From Amaricoccus sp046348955 (GTDB taxonomy: Bacteria; Pseudomonadota; Alphaproteobacteria; Rhodobacterales; Rhodobacteraceae), in NCBI GenBank assembly GCA_046348955.1, contig JAXMDG010000003.1, positions 248,001-312,000 on the forward strand: a stretch of 64,000 nucleotides of DNA, read 5' to 3'. The position numbers and the translations under genes were made by a program. Under the pieces are notes generated by a model that had not been told where the DNA came from, did no database searches, and saw only the letters and a program-made list of their open reading frames with translations. Below, piece by piece: positions 51,699 to 61,433 of the stretch (the first letter of the stretch is position 1; every line of letters starts with the position of its first letter).

Positions 51699-54600
51699 AT
51701 GAGCCGGAACGAACCCCTCTCGCCCGGGCGCCTGCTGGTCGGCGGCTGTCCCGAAGGGTTTGACGCGACCTTCCTCGCCCAGACGCTGACGCGCGCGGCG
51801 GGGCCGGTCATTCATGTCGCGCGCGACGATGCCAGGATGGCCGCGATGCGCGCGGCGCTGCGTTTCTTCGCGCCGGACGTGCCGATCCTGACCTTCCCGG
51901 CCTGGGACTGCCTGCCCTATGACCGGATCTCGCCCAATGCCGAGATCGCGGCGGCGCGGATGGCGACGCTCGCGGCGCTGGCCGCCGGGTTCGACCGGCC
52001 CGCGGCGATCCTGACCACGGTCAATGCCGCGACCCAGCTCGTCCCGCCGCGGGCGCGCCTCGCGAGCGCCAGCTTCGTCGCGACGGTCGGCGGGCGCGTC
52101 GATCTCGACGCGCTGCGGGCCTATCTGGCGCGGATGGGCTTCCAGCAGGCGGCGACGGTGACCGAGCCCGGCGATTATGCGGTGCGCGGCGGGATCATCG
52201 ACATCTTTCCCCCGGCCATCGCGGGCGGGCGCGGCGGGCCGGTGCGGCTCGACCTGTTCGGCGACGTGCTCGACAGCGCCCGGCGCTTCGATCCCGAGAG
52301 CCAGCGCACCACCGAGAAGGTGGCGCGCATCGAGCTGGCGCCAGTCTCGGAAGTGATCCTCGACGAGGCCTCGATCCAGCGCTTCCGCACCCGCTATCGC
52401 GAGATGTTCGGCGCGGCCGGCAATGACGATCCGCTCTACGAGGCGATCAGCGCCGGCCGCAAGCATCAGGGCTACGAGCATTGGCTGCCGCTGTTCCATG
52501 AGCGGCTGGAGACGCTGTTCGACTATCTGCCGCAGGCCCCGGCGCTGCTGGACGACCAGGTGGGCCCGGCGCGGCACGCCCGCTGGACGGCTCTGGCCGA
52601 CGCCTACGATACGCGGCTCGCCGCCCTGCAGGCCAAATCGACGCTCGGCACGGTCTACAAGCCCTGCCCGCCGGGACTGCTTTATGCCGACGATACCGCC
52701 TGGGAGGCCGCGCTCGCCGGCCGCCCGGTGCGCCAGCTCGCCGCCCTGCCCCAGCCGCTCGGCCCCGGGGTGATCGATGCGGGCGGGCGGATCGGCCGCG
52801 ACTTCGCGCCCGAGCGCCAGCAGGAGGAGCTGAGCCTGTTCGGCGCGGTCGCCGCCCATGTCGCCGAGCGCCGGCGGTCCGGGACCGTGGTGCTGGCGAG
52901 CTATTCCGCCGGCGCGCGCGAGCGGATGGCCGGGCTTCTCGCCGACAGCGGCGTCACCGACGCGCGCGAGATCGCCCGGGCGGCGGAGATCGGCGACGGC
53001 AAGGGTGGGCTGGCGCTGGCCGTCTGGTCGCTGGAGCATGGCTTCGAGGCGCCCGGCCTGACGGTGATCGCCGAGCAGGACATCCTGGGCGACCGGCTGA
53101 TCCGGGGCCCGCGCCGGCGCAAGCGCGCCGAGAATTTCCTGACCGAGGCGGCGGGCCTCAGCCCCGGCGATCTGGTCGTGCATGTCGATCACGGGATCGG
53201 GCGCTATATCGGCCTCGAGACGGTGACCGCACTCGGCGCGCCGCATGAATGCCTGGCGCTCGAATATCTCGGCGGCGACAAGCTCTATCTGCCGGTCGAG
53301 AATATCGAGCTGCTGTCGCGCTATGGCCATGAGGAAGGGCTGCTCGACCGTCTGGGCGGCGGCGCCTGGCAGGCCAAGAAGGCGAAGCTGAAGGCGCGGA
53401 TCCGCGACATGGCCGACCGGCTGATCCGGATCGCCGCCGAGCGCGCGCTGCGCCAGGGGCCGATCCTGACCACGCCCGAGCATCATGTCTGGGAGGAGTT
53501 CTGCGCCCGCTTCCCCTATGCCGAGACCGAGGACCAGCTGAACGCCATCGCCGACGTGCTGGGCGACATGGAGAGCGGCCAGCCGATGGACCGGCTGATC
53601 TGCGGCGATGTGGGATTCGGCAAGACCGAGGTGGCGCTGCGCGCCGCCTTCGTCGCGGCGATGTCCGGGGTCCAGGTCGCGGTGATCGCCCCGACCACGC
53701 TGCTGGCGCGCCAGCACTACAAGAGCTTCGCCGAGCGGTTCCGCGGCCTGCCGATCAAGGTGCGTCCGCTCAGCCGCTTCGTTTCGGCCAAGGACGCGGC
53801 CGAGACCCGCGACGAGCTGGCGCGCGGCACGGTCGAGATCGTCGTCGGCACCCACGCGCTGCTGGCGAAGTCGATCCGGTTCAAGAATCTCGGGCTCCTG
53901 ATCATCGACGAGGAGCAGCATTTCGGCGTGGCGCACAAGGAGCGGCTGAAGGCGCTGCGCTCGGACGTCCACGTCCTGACCCTGACCGCGACGCCGATCC
54001 CGCGCACGCTGCAGCTCGCTCTGTCGGGGGTGCGCGAGCTCAGCCTGATCGCCACGCCGCCGGTCGACCGGCTGGCGATCCGCACCTATGTGAGCGAATT
54101 CGACCCGGTCACGGTGCGCGAGGCGCTGCTGCGCGAGCATTATCGCGGCGGGCAGTCGTTCTTCGTGGTGCCGCGGATCGCCGACATTCCCGGGATCGAG
54201 GAATTCCTGCGCGAGCAGGTGCCGGAAGTGAAGGTGGTGGTCGCCCATGGCCAGATGGCGCCGGGCGAGCTCGATAACCGGATGAACGCCTTCTATGACG
54301 GCCAGTTCGACGTGCTGCTTGCGACCACGATCGTGGAGAGCGGGCTCGACATTCCGGCGGCGAACACGCTGATCGTCGACCGGGCCGACATGTTCGGGCT
54401 GGCGCAGCTCTACCAGATCCGCGGGCGGGTCGGGCGCTCGAAGCTGCGCGCCTATGCCTTCTTCACCACCGAGCCGCGCAAGAAGCTGACCCCGCAGGCG
54501 GCCAAGCGGCTGCGCGTGCTCGGCAGCCTCGACAGCCTGGGGGCGGGTTTCACGCTGGCGAGCCAGGATCTCGATATCCGCGGCGCCGGCAACCTGCTCG

Positions 54601-55190
54601 GCGAGGAGCAGTCGGGGCAGGTGCGCGAGGTCGGGTTCGAGCTTTACCAGGAGATGTTGCAGGAGGCGATCGCCAAGCTGAAATCCGGCGAGATCGAGAT
54701 GAGCGACGAGGGCGGCGAATGGTCGCCGCAGATCAATCTCGGCGTCCCGGTGCTGATCCCGGAAGCCTATGTGCCCGATCTCGACGTGCGGCTCGGCCTC
54801 TATCGGCGCCTGTCGAGCCTCGAGAAGAAGGTCGAGATGGAGGGATTCGCAGCCGAGCTGATCGACCGGTTCGGGCCGCTGCCGCCGGAGGTCGACACGC
54901 TGATGCTGGTCGTGCGGATCAAGGTCCTGTGCAAGCGCGCGGGGATCGCCAAGCTCGATGGCGGGCCGAAGGGGGCGACGGTCATGTTCCACAACGACAA
55001 ATACGCCAGTCCCGCCGGGCTGGTGCAGTTCCTGAACGACCAGAAGGGCGCGGCCAAGATCAAGGACAACCGCGTGGTGATCCGCCGCGACTGGCCCGAG
55101 CCCAAGGCGCGGCTCGTCGGCGCCTTCGGCATCGCGCGCGATCTCGCCGGGCTCGCCAAGCCGCAGCCGGCAGTCAGCCGGAGCGCGTGA
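51699..55190 (+). CDS. mfd: Transcription-repair coupling factor Mfd
   Basis: This 1163-residue DNA translocase removes stalled RNA polymerase and recruits UvrA. UvrB-like domains form the N terminus (FAPDVPILTFPAWDCLPYD; GGIIDIFPPAIAGG). The RNA polymerase-interacting domain begins near residue 485 (LSPGDLVVHVDHGIGRY). The helicase motors carry CGDVGFGKTEVALRAAF near residue 635 and LLIIDEEQHFGVAHKERLK near residue 735. TIVESGLDIPAANTLI and RGRVGRSKLRAYAFF follow. Its stop shares one base with the next start. Confidence 0.98.
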   Translation: MSRNEPLSPGRLLVGGCPEGFDATFLAQTLTRAAGPVIHVARDDARMAAMRAALRFFAPDVPILTFPAWDCLPYDRISPNAEIAAARMATLAALAAGFDRPAAILTTVNAATQLVPPRARLASASFVATVGGRVDLDALRAYLARMGFQQAATVTEPGDYAVRGGIIDIFPPAIAGGRGGPVRLDLFGDVLDSARRFDPESQRTTEKVARIELAPVSEVILDEASIQRFRTRYREMFGAAGNDDPLYEAISAGRKHQGYEHWLPLFHERLETLFDYLPQAPALLDDQVGPARHARWTALADAYDTRLAALQAKSTLGTVYKPCPPGLLYADDTAWEAALAGRPVRQLAALPQPLGPGVIDAGGRIGRDFAPERQQEELSLFGAVAAHVAERRRSGTVVLASYSAGARERMAGLLADSGVTDAREIARAAEIGDGKGGLALAVWSLEHGFEAPGLTVIAEQDILGDRLIRGPRRRKRAENFLTEAAGLSPGDLVVHVDHGIGRYIGLETVTALGAPHECLALEYLGGDKLYLPVENIELLSRYGHEEGLLDRLGGGAWQAKKAKLKARIRDMADRLIRIAAERALRQGPILTTPEHHVWEEFCARFPYAETEDQLNAIADVLGDMESGQPMDRLICGDVGFGKTEVALRAAFVAAMSGVQVAVIAPTTLLARQHYKSFAERFRGLPIKVRPLSRFVSAKDAAETRDELARGTVEIVVGTHALLAKSIRFKNLGLLIIDEEQHFGVAHKERLKALRSDVHVLTLTATPIPRTLQLALSGVRELSLIATPPVDRLAIRTYVSEFDPVTVREALLREHYRGGQSFFVVPRIADIPGIEEFLREQVPEVKVVVAHGQMAPGELDNRMNAFYDGQFDVLLATTIVESGLDIPAANTLIVDRADMFGLAQLYQIRGRVGRSKLRAYAFFTTEPRKKLTPQAAKRLRVLGSLDSLGAGFTLASQDLDIRGAGNLLGEEQSGQVREVGFELYQEMLQEAIAKLKSGEIEMSDEGGEWSPQINLGVPVLIPEAYVPDLDVRLGLYRRLSSLEKKVEMEGFAAELIDRFGPLPPEVDTLMLVVRIKVLCKRAGIAKLDGGPKGATVMFHNDKYASPAGLVQFLNDQKGAAKIKDNRVVIRRDWPEPKARLVGAFGIARDLAGLAKPQPAVSRSA

Positions 55191-55528
55191 TGGCCAAGCC
55201 CCGCCCCGAGCTCGTCGACTGGCTGGAGGACGTGTTCGCGCCGCTCGGGCCGATCTCGGTGGGGCGGCTGTTCGGCGGCTGGCAGTTCAAGGCCGCCGGC
55301 CTGGCCTTTGCGACGGTGATCGGCGAGGTGCTGTATTTCCGCGCCGGTCCCGATCTGCGCGCGGCGCTGGAGGCCGAGGGGAGCGTACCGTTCCGCTATG
55401 CCAAGGCGGCCGGGCGGACCGTGACCGTCGCCCGCCTGATGAGCGCGCCCGAGGCGGCGATGGATGACGAGGCGGCTCTGCTCGACTGGGCGACGCGCGC
55501 GCTGGCGGGAGCCGACGCCCTTGGCTGA
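55190..55528 (+). CDS. TfoX N-terminal domain protein
   Basis: This 112-residue protein consists of only the TfoX N-terminal domain (LEDVFAPLGPISVGRLFGGW, GLAFATVIGEVLYFRAG, FRYAKAAGRTVTVARLMSAP). The C-terminal domain of the competence regulator TfoX/Sxy is absent, so a competence role cannot be assumed. It overlaps the mfd stop by one base (TGATG) and is surely cotranscribed. Similar single-domain proteins are widespread and uncharacterised. Confidence 0.85.
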   Translation: MAKPRPELVDWLEDVFAPLGPISVGRLFGGWQFKAAGLAFATVIGEVLYFRAGPDLRAALEAEGSVPFRYAKAAGRTVTVARLMSAPEAAMDDEAALLDWATRALAGADALG

Positions 55529-55644
55529 GACGATGCCCCCGGACTTTCCCTGCGGCGAAAAGCTTGACTGGCGGGGGGGTGCGACACAACGTATACGGTA
55601 AAGTTGGCACGAATCGTCTATCTGCTGTTAAGGAATTGGTGAGC

Positions 55645-56658
55645 ATGCTCGCTTGCCGCCTTTCGAAAGGATCCCGTTCGGTGCGCCTGACCTGCCAACC
55701 GGCCCTCCTCGCCCTGATTTCGGGCCTGGCCTTCGCCGGCGCGGCGGGCGCCCAGGGCCAGCCGGCTGCCGGCGCGGCACCGCTGGCCGGGGGCACCGCG
55801 CTCAGCGCCACGACGCCGGTGACGGCGACCACGGGCGGCTTCGTGCCCGGGCTCGACCAGAGCTTCACGCCGCTCGACACGGCCGGGATGTCCGATTCCG
55901 GATGGCCGATGCCGGCTTTCCTCGCGGCCAATGGCGCCTTCGACGCGAAGGAGCCCGACCTGGTCGCGACGATCTCCGGCGGGGTCGAGGTCAGCCCGGC
56001 CTATTTCGGCTCGAATCACTACGAGGTCGGACCGCACGCCGCCGTCCGGCTCGACTATGTCCGCTTCCCGAACGGGTTCGAGTTCGGCTCGGGGCGCGCC
56101 GTGGGCTATCGCACCGGCCTCGGGCTGCGCACCTCGGTGCGCTATATCCCGACGCGCAACACCGCCAACAGCCCGGAACTGACCGGGCTCGACAATGTCC
56201 CCTGGGCCTTCGAGGCCGGGCTTGGCCTCGGCTACGAGGAGCGGAACTACCGGGTCTTCGCCGATGTGCGCTATGGCATCATCGGCACCAATGCCTGGAC
56301 CGGGGATGTCGGCGCCGATGCGATTGCCTATCCGATCCAGGGCCTGACCCTGACCCTCGGGCCGCGGCTCAATTTCGCGTCCGAGCGCTTCACCAACACC
56401 TATTTCGGGGTGACGCCCGATCAGGCGGCGGGATCGAACGGCAACCTGGCCGCCTATAGCGCGCAGGGTGGGCTGGTCGGCGGGGGCGTCGTGCTCGGAG
56501 CGCGCTACCTGCTGAACGAGCGCTGGGGGGTCGAAGGCGCGGCAAGCTGGGACCGGCTGCTCAACGGCGCGGCGGATTCGCCGATCACCGAGAACGGCTC
56601 GGCCGACCAATACAGCGTCGGCATCAACCTGACCCGCCGGATCAGCCTGGATTTCTGA
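55645..56658 (+). CDS. MipA/OmpV family outer-membrane protein
   Basis: This 337-residue protein has a signal peptide (LLALISGLAFAGAAGAQG). A low-complexity Ala/Pro/Thr linker of about 60 residues follows, then a beta-barrel of the MipA/OmpV type. The barrel begins LVATISGGVEVSPAYFGSN, a typical MipA opening, and ends ISLDF with a terminal aromatic residue as expected for outer-membrane barrels. MipA homologues scaffold murein enzymes or affect permeability. The ATG at 55645 follows AAGGAA by 9 nt. Confidence 0.87.
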   Translation: MLACRLSKGSRSVRLTCQPALLALISGLAFAGAAGAQGQPAAGAAPLAGGTALSATTPVTATTGGFVPGLDQSFTPLDTAGMSDSGWPMPAFLAANGAFDAKEPDLVATISGGVEVSPAYFGSNHYEVGPHAAVRLDYVRFPNGFEFGSGRAVGYRTGLGLRTSVRYIPTRNTANSPELTGLDNVPWAFEAGLGLGYEERNYRVFADVRYGIIGTNAWTGDVGADAIAYPIQGLTLTLGPRLNFASERFTNTYFGVTPDQAAGSNGNLAAYSAQGGLVGGGVVLGARYLLNERWGVEGAASWDRLLNGAADSPITENGSADQYSVGINLTRRISLDF

Positions 56659-56728
56659 CCCCATCGGGTCGGCGCTCCGCTCTGGGGGGCCGGACAAATG
56701 AGGCCAGACCACCGGAGGAGAGATCGCG

Positions 56729-57601
56729 ATGAAGGTCGCCGCTGCCGCCTATTCGATCGACTGGCACAATCGCTGGAACGAGTTCGTCGGCAAGCTGCGC
56801 GTCTGGGTCCGCACCGCCGCCGAGAACGGCGCCGAGCTTCTGGTCTTTCCGCAGAACGCCTCGCTTGAGCTGGCATCGCTCGCGCGGGAGGAGAATGCCA
56901 AGGACCTGAAGCGGGCGGTCGAGGCGGTCAATGCCCGGATCAAGGATGTCGACGAGCTACAGGCCAGCCTCGCGCGCGAATTCGGCGTGCATCTGTGCGC
57001 CGGATCGGCGCCGGTCGGCGGACCCGAGGGCAGGGTGGTGAACCGGGTGCGGCTCTTCGCGCCGAACGGGAAGGTCGGCCAGCAAGGCATGCGCTTCCCG
57101 ACCCCGGCCGAGATCGAAGCCGGCATCGCGCCCGGCCAGATCGGCAGGGTATTCCAGACCACGCTCGGGCGGATCGGCATCCTGCCCGGGCCGGACGCCG
57201 CCCATCCGGCGCTGGCGCAAGCGATGGTCGAGGCCGGGGCGGAGATCCTGCTGGCGCCGGTCAGCACGCCCACCCTCCGGAGCTATTGGCGGGCGCGGAT
57301 CGGCGCGATGGCGCGGGCGCTCGAAAGCAATGCGCTGGTGGTGCAGGCGGTGACGATCGGCGATGCCGACTGGCTGGCAACCGCGACGCGCAGCGTCGGC
57401 GCGGCCGGCATCTACGCCCCGCCGCTCGAGGGCCTGCCCGATGACGGGATCGTCGCCGCGGGCAAGATGAATGCCGCGGGATGGGTCTATGGCGAGGTCG
57501 ACCTCTCCCCCTTGCGCGCCGCCCGCGCCGCTCCCCTCGCGGATCCGGCGCCAGCCGGGGATCTGGCAGCGATCGAGCTGGTGGGCCTCACCGACCCATG
57601 A
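56729..57601 (+). CDS. Carbon-nitrogen hydrolase-fold protein lacking the catalytic triad
   Basis: This 290-residue protein aligns with nitrilase-superfamily enzymes along its length (VRTAAENGAELLVFPQNASL; SLAREFGVHLCAGSAP; MVEAGAEILLAPVSTPT; RIGAMARALESNALVVQ). The three active-site positions do not match. The usual Glu of VFPE reads VFPQ, the lysine region reads QQGMRFPTPAE with no lysine, and the cysteine of GI..CYD reads GILPGPDAAHP. Hydrolase activity is therefore unlikely. It has a GGAGGAG ribosome-binding site and intact frame, so it seems maintained. A binding or regulatory role is possible. Confidence 0.8.
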   Translation: MKVAAAAYSIDWHNRWNEFVGKLRVWVRTAAENGAELLVFPQNASLELASLAREENAKDLKRAVEAVNARIKDVDELQASLAREFGVHLCAGSAPVGGPEGRVVNRVRLFAPNGKVGQQGMRFPTPAEIEAGIAPGQIGRVFQTTLGRIGILPGPDAAHPALAQAMVEAGAEILLAPVSTPTLRSYWRARIGAMARALESNALVVQAVTIGDADWLATATRSVGAAGIYAPPLEGLPDDGIVAAGKMNAAGWVYGEVDLSPLRAARAAPLADPAPAGDLAAIELVGLTDP

Positions 57602-57704
57602 CATAGGCCGAACCTAATCAGCCCTGAGGAAGATGCTGGTTTTTCCTAAGCTATACCTGCGGTAGGAAAGAAGCGGGACTTCCGCAGCCGGAAAGGGATC
57701 AGTC

Positions 57705-58973
57705 ATGTCGGTCGAGACGGTGGACACGCTCGTGGTTGGCGGCGGCCAGGCCGGCATCGCGATGAGCGAACATCTGAGCCGGCTCGGCGTGCCGCATCTC
57801 GTGCTGGAGCGGAGCCGTATCGCCGAGCGCTGGCGCTCGGAGCGCTGGGATTCGCTGGTCGCCAATGGCCCGGCCTGGCATGATCGGTTCCCCGGGCGCG
57901 ACTTCGCTGGCGATCCCGACGCCTTCGCACCGAAGGAGACGGTAGCGGACTATCTCGTCGCCTATGCCGAACAGATCGCTGCCCCGATCCGGTGCGGCGT
58001 CGAGGTGCGCGCGGTGCGGCGCAATGCGGGGCGGCCCGGTTTTCGGGTCGAGACGTCCCAAGGCGCGATCGAGGCGCAGAATGTCGTCGCGGCGACCGGC
58101 CCGTTCCAGCGCCCGATCATCCCGGCCCTGGTTCCCGAGACCGCCGGGCTCACCCAGATCCATTCGAGCGCCTATCGCAATCCCGGCCAGCTGCCGGAGG
58201 GCGGGGTTCTGGTGGTCGGCGCCGGTTCGTCGGGCGTGCAGATCGCCGACGAGCTCCGGCGGGCCGGCCGGCGCGTCACGCTGTCGGTCGGGCCGCATGG
58301 CCGCCCGCCCCGCTCCTATCGCGGGCGTGATTTCTGCTGGTGGCTCGGCGTGCTCGGCCTCTGGGATCTGGAGACGCCCGGACCCGGCACTGAACATGTG
58401 ACGATCGCGGTCAGCGGCGCGCGCGGCGGGCAGACGGTCGATTTCCGCCGCCTCGCCGCCGAGGGCATGGTGCTGGTCGGCCGGACCGAGGGTTTCCGCG
58501 ACGGCGTGCTGCGCTTCGCCGGCGACCTTTCCCAGAACATCGCGCGGGGCGATGCCGACTATCTCGCGCTGCTCGACGCTGCCGACGCCTATGTCGCCCG
58601 GAACGGCCTGGACCTGCCCGAGGAGCCCGAGGCCCGCGTGATCGGCGCGGACCCCGCCTGCATGAGCGAGCCGGTCCGCGCGCTCGATCTCCATGCCACG
58701 GGCATCGCCACGATCATCTGGGCGACCGGCTTCGCGGCGGATTACAGCTGGATCGAGCTCGATGCCTTCGACGCGAAGGGCCGGCCCCGGCACCAGAGGG
58801 GCGTCTCGGTCGAGCCGGGCCTGTATTTCCTCGGCCTGCCCTGGCAATCGCGGCGCGGCTCCAGCTTCATCTGGGGCGTCTGGCACGATGCCCAGCATGT
58901 CGCCGACCGGATCGCCACGCAGCGCAAATATCTTGCCTATCCCGCGTCGGCCGGCAGGTCGGCCGCCGCATAG
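57705..58973 (+). CDS. FAD/NAD(P)-dependent monooxygenase-like oxidoreductase
   Basis: This 422-residue flavoprotein has two dinucleotide-binding motifs, TLVVGGGQAGIAMSEHLSR near residue 10 and VLVVGAGSSGVQIADELRRA near residue 170. These resemble class B flavin monooxygenases and CzcO-like proteins. The tail contains TIIWATGFAADYSWIE and GLYFLGLPWQSRRGSS. The canonical FxGxxxHxxxW fingerprint is not present; the corresponding part reads THSS-like (QIHSSAYRNP). The substrate is unknown. RidA follows 31 bp downstream, probably in the same transcript. Confidence 0.85.
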   Translation: MSVETVDTLVVGGGQAGIAMSEHLSRLGVPHLVLERSRIAERWRSERWDSLVANGPAWHDRFPGRDFAGDPDAFAPKETVADYLVAYAEQIAAPIRCGVEVRAVRRNAGRPGFRVETSQGAIEAQNVVAATGPFQRPIIPALVPETAGLTQIHSSAYRNPGQLPEGGVLVVGAGSSGVQIADELRRAGRRVTLSVGPHGRPPRSYRGRDFCWWLGVLGLWDLETPGPGTEHVTIAVSGARGGQTVDFRRLAAEGMVLVGRTEGFRDGVLRFAGDLSQNIARGDADYLALLDAADAYVARNGLDLPEEPEARVIGADPACMSEPVRALDLHATGIATIIWATGFAADYSWIELDAFDAKGRPRHQRGVSVEPGLYFLGLPWQSRRGSSFIWGVWHDAQHVADRIATQRKYLAYPASAGRSAAA

Positions 58974-59004
58974 GCGATCATTTCCAAGCCCGACGGAGAC
59001 CGAG

Positions 59005-59421
59005 ATGGCGCATACCCGCATCCGCAAGTTCAATACCCGCGACACCTATCCCGAGCAGGCGCTCGACAACGATCTCTGCCAGGCCGTGGTCACGCGGGGC
59101 GGGCGCACGGTCTGGATGCGCGGCCAGTGCCCGCAAAACCTGGACGATGCGCGCAATATCGAGAGCCACGATCCGGTCGAGCAGACCCACAAGGTCATGC
59201 AGAACATCCGCCAGTTGATCGAGGAAGCCGGCGGAAGCATGGAGCATCTGGTCAAGGTCGTGGTCTATCTCACCGACGTGCGCCACCGCGAGGCGGTCTA
59301 TCGCACGATGGGGGACTATATCCGCGGCGTGCATCCGGTCTCGACCGGCCTCGTCGTCTCGGCTCTGGCGCGTCCCGAGTGGCTGGTCGAGATCGACGCA
59401 ACCGCCGTGATCCCCGACTGA
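59005..59421 (+). CDS. RidA/YjgF family protein
   Basis: This 138-residue protein shows the RidA-family C-terminal pattern (EEAGGSMEHLVKVVVYLTDV; VHPVSTGLVVSALARPEWLVEIDATA). The catalytic arginine of true enamine deaminases normally lies in an R-x-x-V region. Here the stretch reads STGLVVSALARPE, so it may belong to a Rid subfamily with another role. It lies just after a flavin oxidoreductase gene, and such pairs often serve catabolic pathways where RidA clears reactive imines. Confidence 0.85.
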   Translation: MAHTRIRKFNTRDTYPEQALDNDLCQAVVTRGGRTVWMRGQCPQNLDDARNIESHDPVEQTHKVMQNIRQLIEEAGGSMEHLVKVVVYLTDVRHREAVYRTMGDYIRGVHPVSTGLVVSALARPEWLVEIDATAVIPD

Positions 59422-59520
59422 GGACGAAACGCAGGAATTGGCGCTATTTCCCTTGACGCGCCGGCTCGCGGCGCTGATCGACTTGTGCGGCCGAGGCCAC
59501 GAAGAACGACCGGAGGGAAG

Positions 59521-61275
59521 ATGCAGCCTGCCACGACGAATCTCGATCGACTCTGGAGCCTGACCCAGCGCGCCCAAAAGATCGGAACCGAGCTCGGCGC
59601 CGCAACCGCCGCCAAAGCAACCGGTCAGGACTTCTCGATTGTCGACGCCCAGAGCGTCGGCAAAGCCTATCTCCACGCGCTGCAGGAGCTCGCCCAGCGT
59701 CCCTGGCAGGTGGCGGCCTATCAGCAGTCGCTGTGGTTCGACGTGGCGCGGGCCTGGGCCGACGCCTGGAAGGGCCCGGGCGAGAGCTCCGGCGATCGCC
59801 GGTTCCGCGATCCGAAATGGCAGGAGGATCCGACGAGCCGCGCGCTGCGCGACGGCCATCTCGCGATCGAGGCCGCGACCAACCGCCTCCTGAAGGCGCT
59901 GCCCCAGGGCTCGAAGGACCAGCTGCGCGTGGAATTCTATACCCGCCAGCTCCTGAGCGCGCTGGCGCCGTCGAACTTCCTGATGCTGAACCCGGCCGCG
60001 CGCGAGCGGTTCTTCGAGACCGAGGGCCAGAGCCTGCTCGACGGGTTCGAGAACCTGCTCGACGATCTCGACGAAGGCGGGCGTCTCGACATCGCGACCA
60101 ACGACCGCGCGGCCTTCGTGATCGGCCGCGACATCGCGACCACCGAGGGCAAGGTGGTCTGGCAGACGCCGCTGATGCAGCTCATCCAGTACGAGCCCAC
60201 CACCGAGACCCAGCACCGCCGGCCCCTGCTCTATGTGCCGGCCTGGATCAACAAGTTCTACATCCTCGACATGCGCCCGAAGAACAGCCTGGTGCGCTAT
60301 ATGCTCGATCGCGGCCACACCGTCTTCGTGATCTCCTGGGTCAATCCCGGCAAGGAGCACGCGGCGATGAGCTTCGAGGACTACATGAAGCACGGGCCGC
60401 TCGCCGCGCTCGACGCGATCGAGACGCTGACGGGCGAGAAGCAGATCGACATTCTCGGCTTCTGCATCGGCGGGATCCTGGTGACCGCGACGCTGGCCTA
60501 TCTCGCGGCCAAGGGCGACGACCGGATCGCCACCGCGACGACGCTCGCCACCATGATCGACTTCACCGATGTGGGCGAGATCGGCGTCTTCATCGACCGC
60601 GACCGGCTCGACGCGCTGCGCACCCACATGGCCGATACCGGCTATCTCGAGAACCACCATCTGCAGGACATGTTCTCGATGATCCGCGAGAACGACCTCG
60701 TCTGGTCGTTCCATGTGATGAACTATCTGATGGGGCGCCGGCCGCCGGCCTTCGACCTGCTCTACTGGAACTCGGATTCGACGCGGCTGCCGGCGGCGAT
60801 GCTGCTCTGGTACCTGGAGAAGATCTATATCGAGAACGGGCTGCGCAAGCCCGGCCATCTGACGATGGACGGCACGCCGATCGACGTGAGCAAGATCAAG
60901 ACCCCCTGCTTCGTGCTGGCGACCAAGGAGGACCATATCGCGCCCTGGACCTCGGTCTATCCGACGACGCATCTGCTCGGCGGCGAGATCCGCTTCGTGC
61001 TGGGCGGGTCGGGCCATATCGCGGGCGTGATCAACCCGCCGGCCGAGAAGGTGAAATACGGCTACTGGACCCGCGACGATTATCCCACCTCGGCGCAGGA
61101 TTGGCTCGAGGGCGCGACCTTCACCCCGGGCTCCTGGTGGCCCTGCTGGGCGGAATGGCTCGAATCGAAGTCGGATGGCGAGATGGTCCCGGCACGGCAC
61201 CCGGCTCCCGCCACCAAGGGGCGGCGCAAGGTCGCGCTGGAATCGGCGCCCGGCAGCTTCGTGCTGGCGCCGTGA
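59521..61275 (+). CDS. phaC: Class I poly(3-hydroxyalkanoate) synthase
   Basis: This 584-residue enzyme polymerises 3-hydroxybutyryl-CoA into storage granules. The lipase-like box GFCIGG holds the nucleophile Cys315, and the remaining triad is in ATKEDHIAPW and GGSGHIAGVINPP. The N-terminal domain (about 1-195, including NFLMLNPAARER) and the VPAWINKFYILDM stretch are typical of class I PhaC. The ATG at 59521 has GGAGGGAAG directly upstream. phaA, phaB and phasin genes are not in the window. Confidence 0.96.
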   Translation: MQPATTNLDRLWSLTQRAQKIGTELGAATAAKATGQDFSIVDAQSVGKAYLHALQELAQRPWQVAAYQQSLWFDVARAWADAWKGPGESSGDRRFRDPKWQEDPTSRALRDGHLAIEAATNRLLKALPQGSKDQLRVEFYTRQLLSALAPSNFLMLNPAARERFFETEGQSLLDGFENLLDDLDEGGRLDIATNDRAAFVIGRDIATTEGKVVWQTPLMQLIQYEPTTETQHRRPLLYVPAWINKFYILDMRPKNSLVRYMLDRGHTVFVISWVNPGKEHAAMSFEDYMKHGPLAALDAIETLTGEKQIDILGFCIGGILVTATLAYLAAKGDDRIATATTLATMIDFTDVGEIGVFIDRDRLDALRTHMADTGYLENHHLQDMFSMIRENDLVWSFHVMNYLMGRRPPAFDLLYWNSDSTRLPAAMLLWYLEKIYIENGLRKPGHLTMDGTPIDVSKIKTPCFVLATKEDHIAPWTSVYPTTHLLGGEIRFVLGGSGHIAGVINPPAEKVKYGYWTRDDYPTSAQDWLEGATFTPGSWWPCWAEWLESKSDGEMVPARHPAPATKGRRKVALESAPGSFVLAP

Positions 61276-61303
61276 CGGCTTCGGCCATGTCAGTGAAGGA
61301 AGC

Positions 61304-61377
61304 TGGAGCGGGTAGCGGGAATCGAACCCGCACTATCAGCTTGGGAAGCTGAGGCGCTACCACTACACCATACCCGC
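61304..61377 (-). tRNA. tRNA-Gly (anticodon CCC)
   Basis: The reverse strand gives a 74-nt tRNA with acceptor GCGGGTA/TACCCGC, D-arm TGGTGTAGTGGTAGCGC, anticodon stem TCAGC/GCTGA with loop TTCCCAA, T-arm GGTTCGATTCC and encoded TCCA at the 3' end. Anticodon CCC reads GGG glycine codons. Confidence 0.96.
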
Positions 61378-61433
61378 GCAGCCCCGTTCTTAGCGGGGCC
61401 GCGCCCGGCGCGCAAGGGCGCGTCAGCGCCAGA

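Noticed and set aside
50871..54992. 1373-codon open frame antisense to mfd
   Set aside because: It covers mfd, hemB end and the membrane protein on the wrong strand, is Arg/Gln/Asp rich and has no motif.
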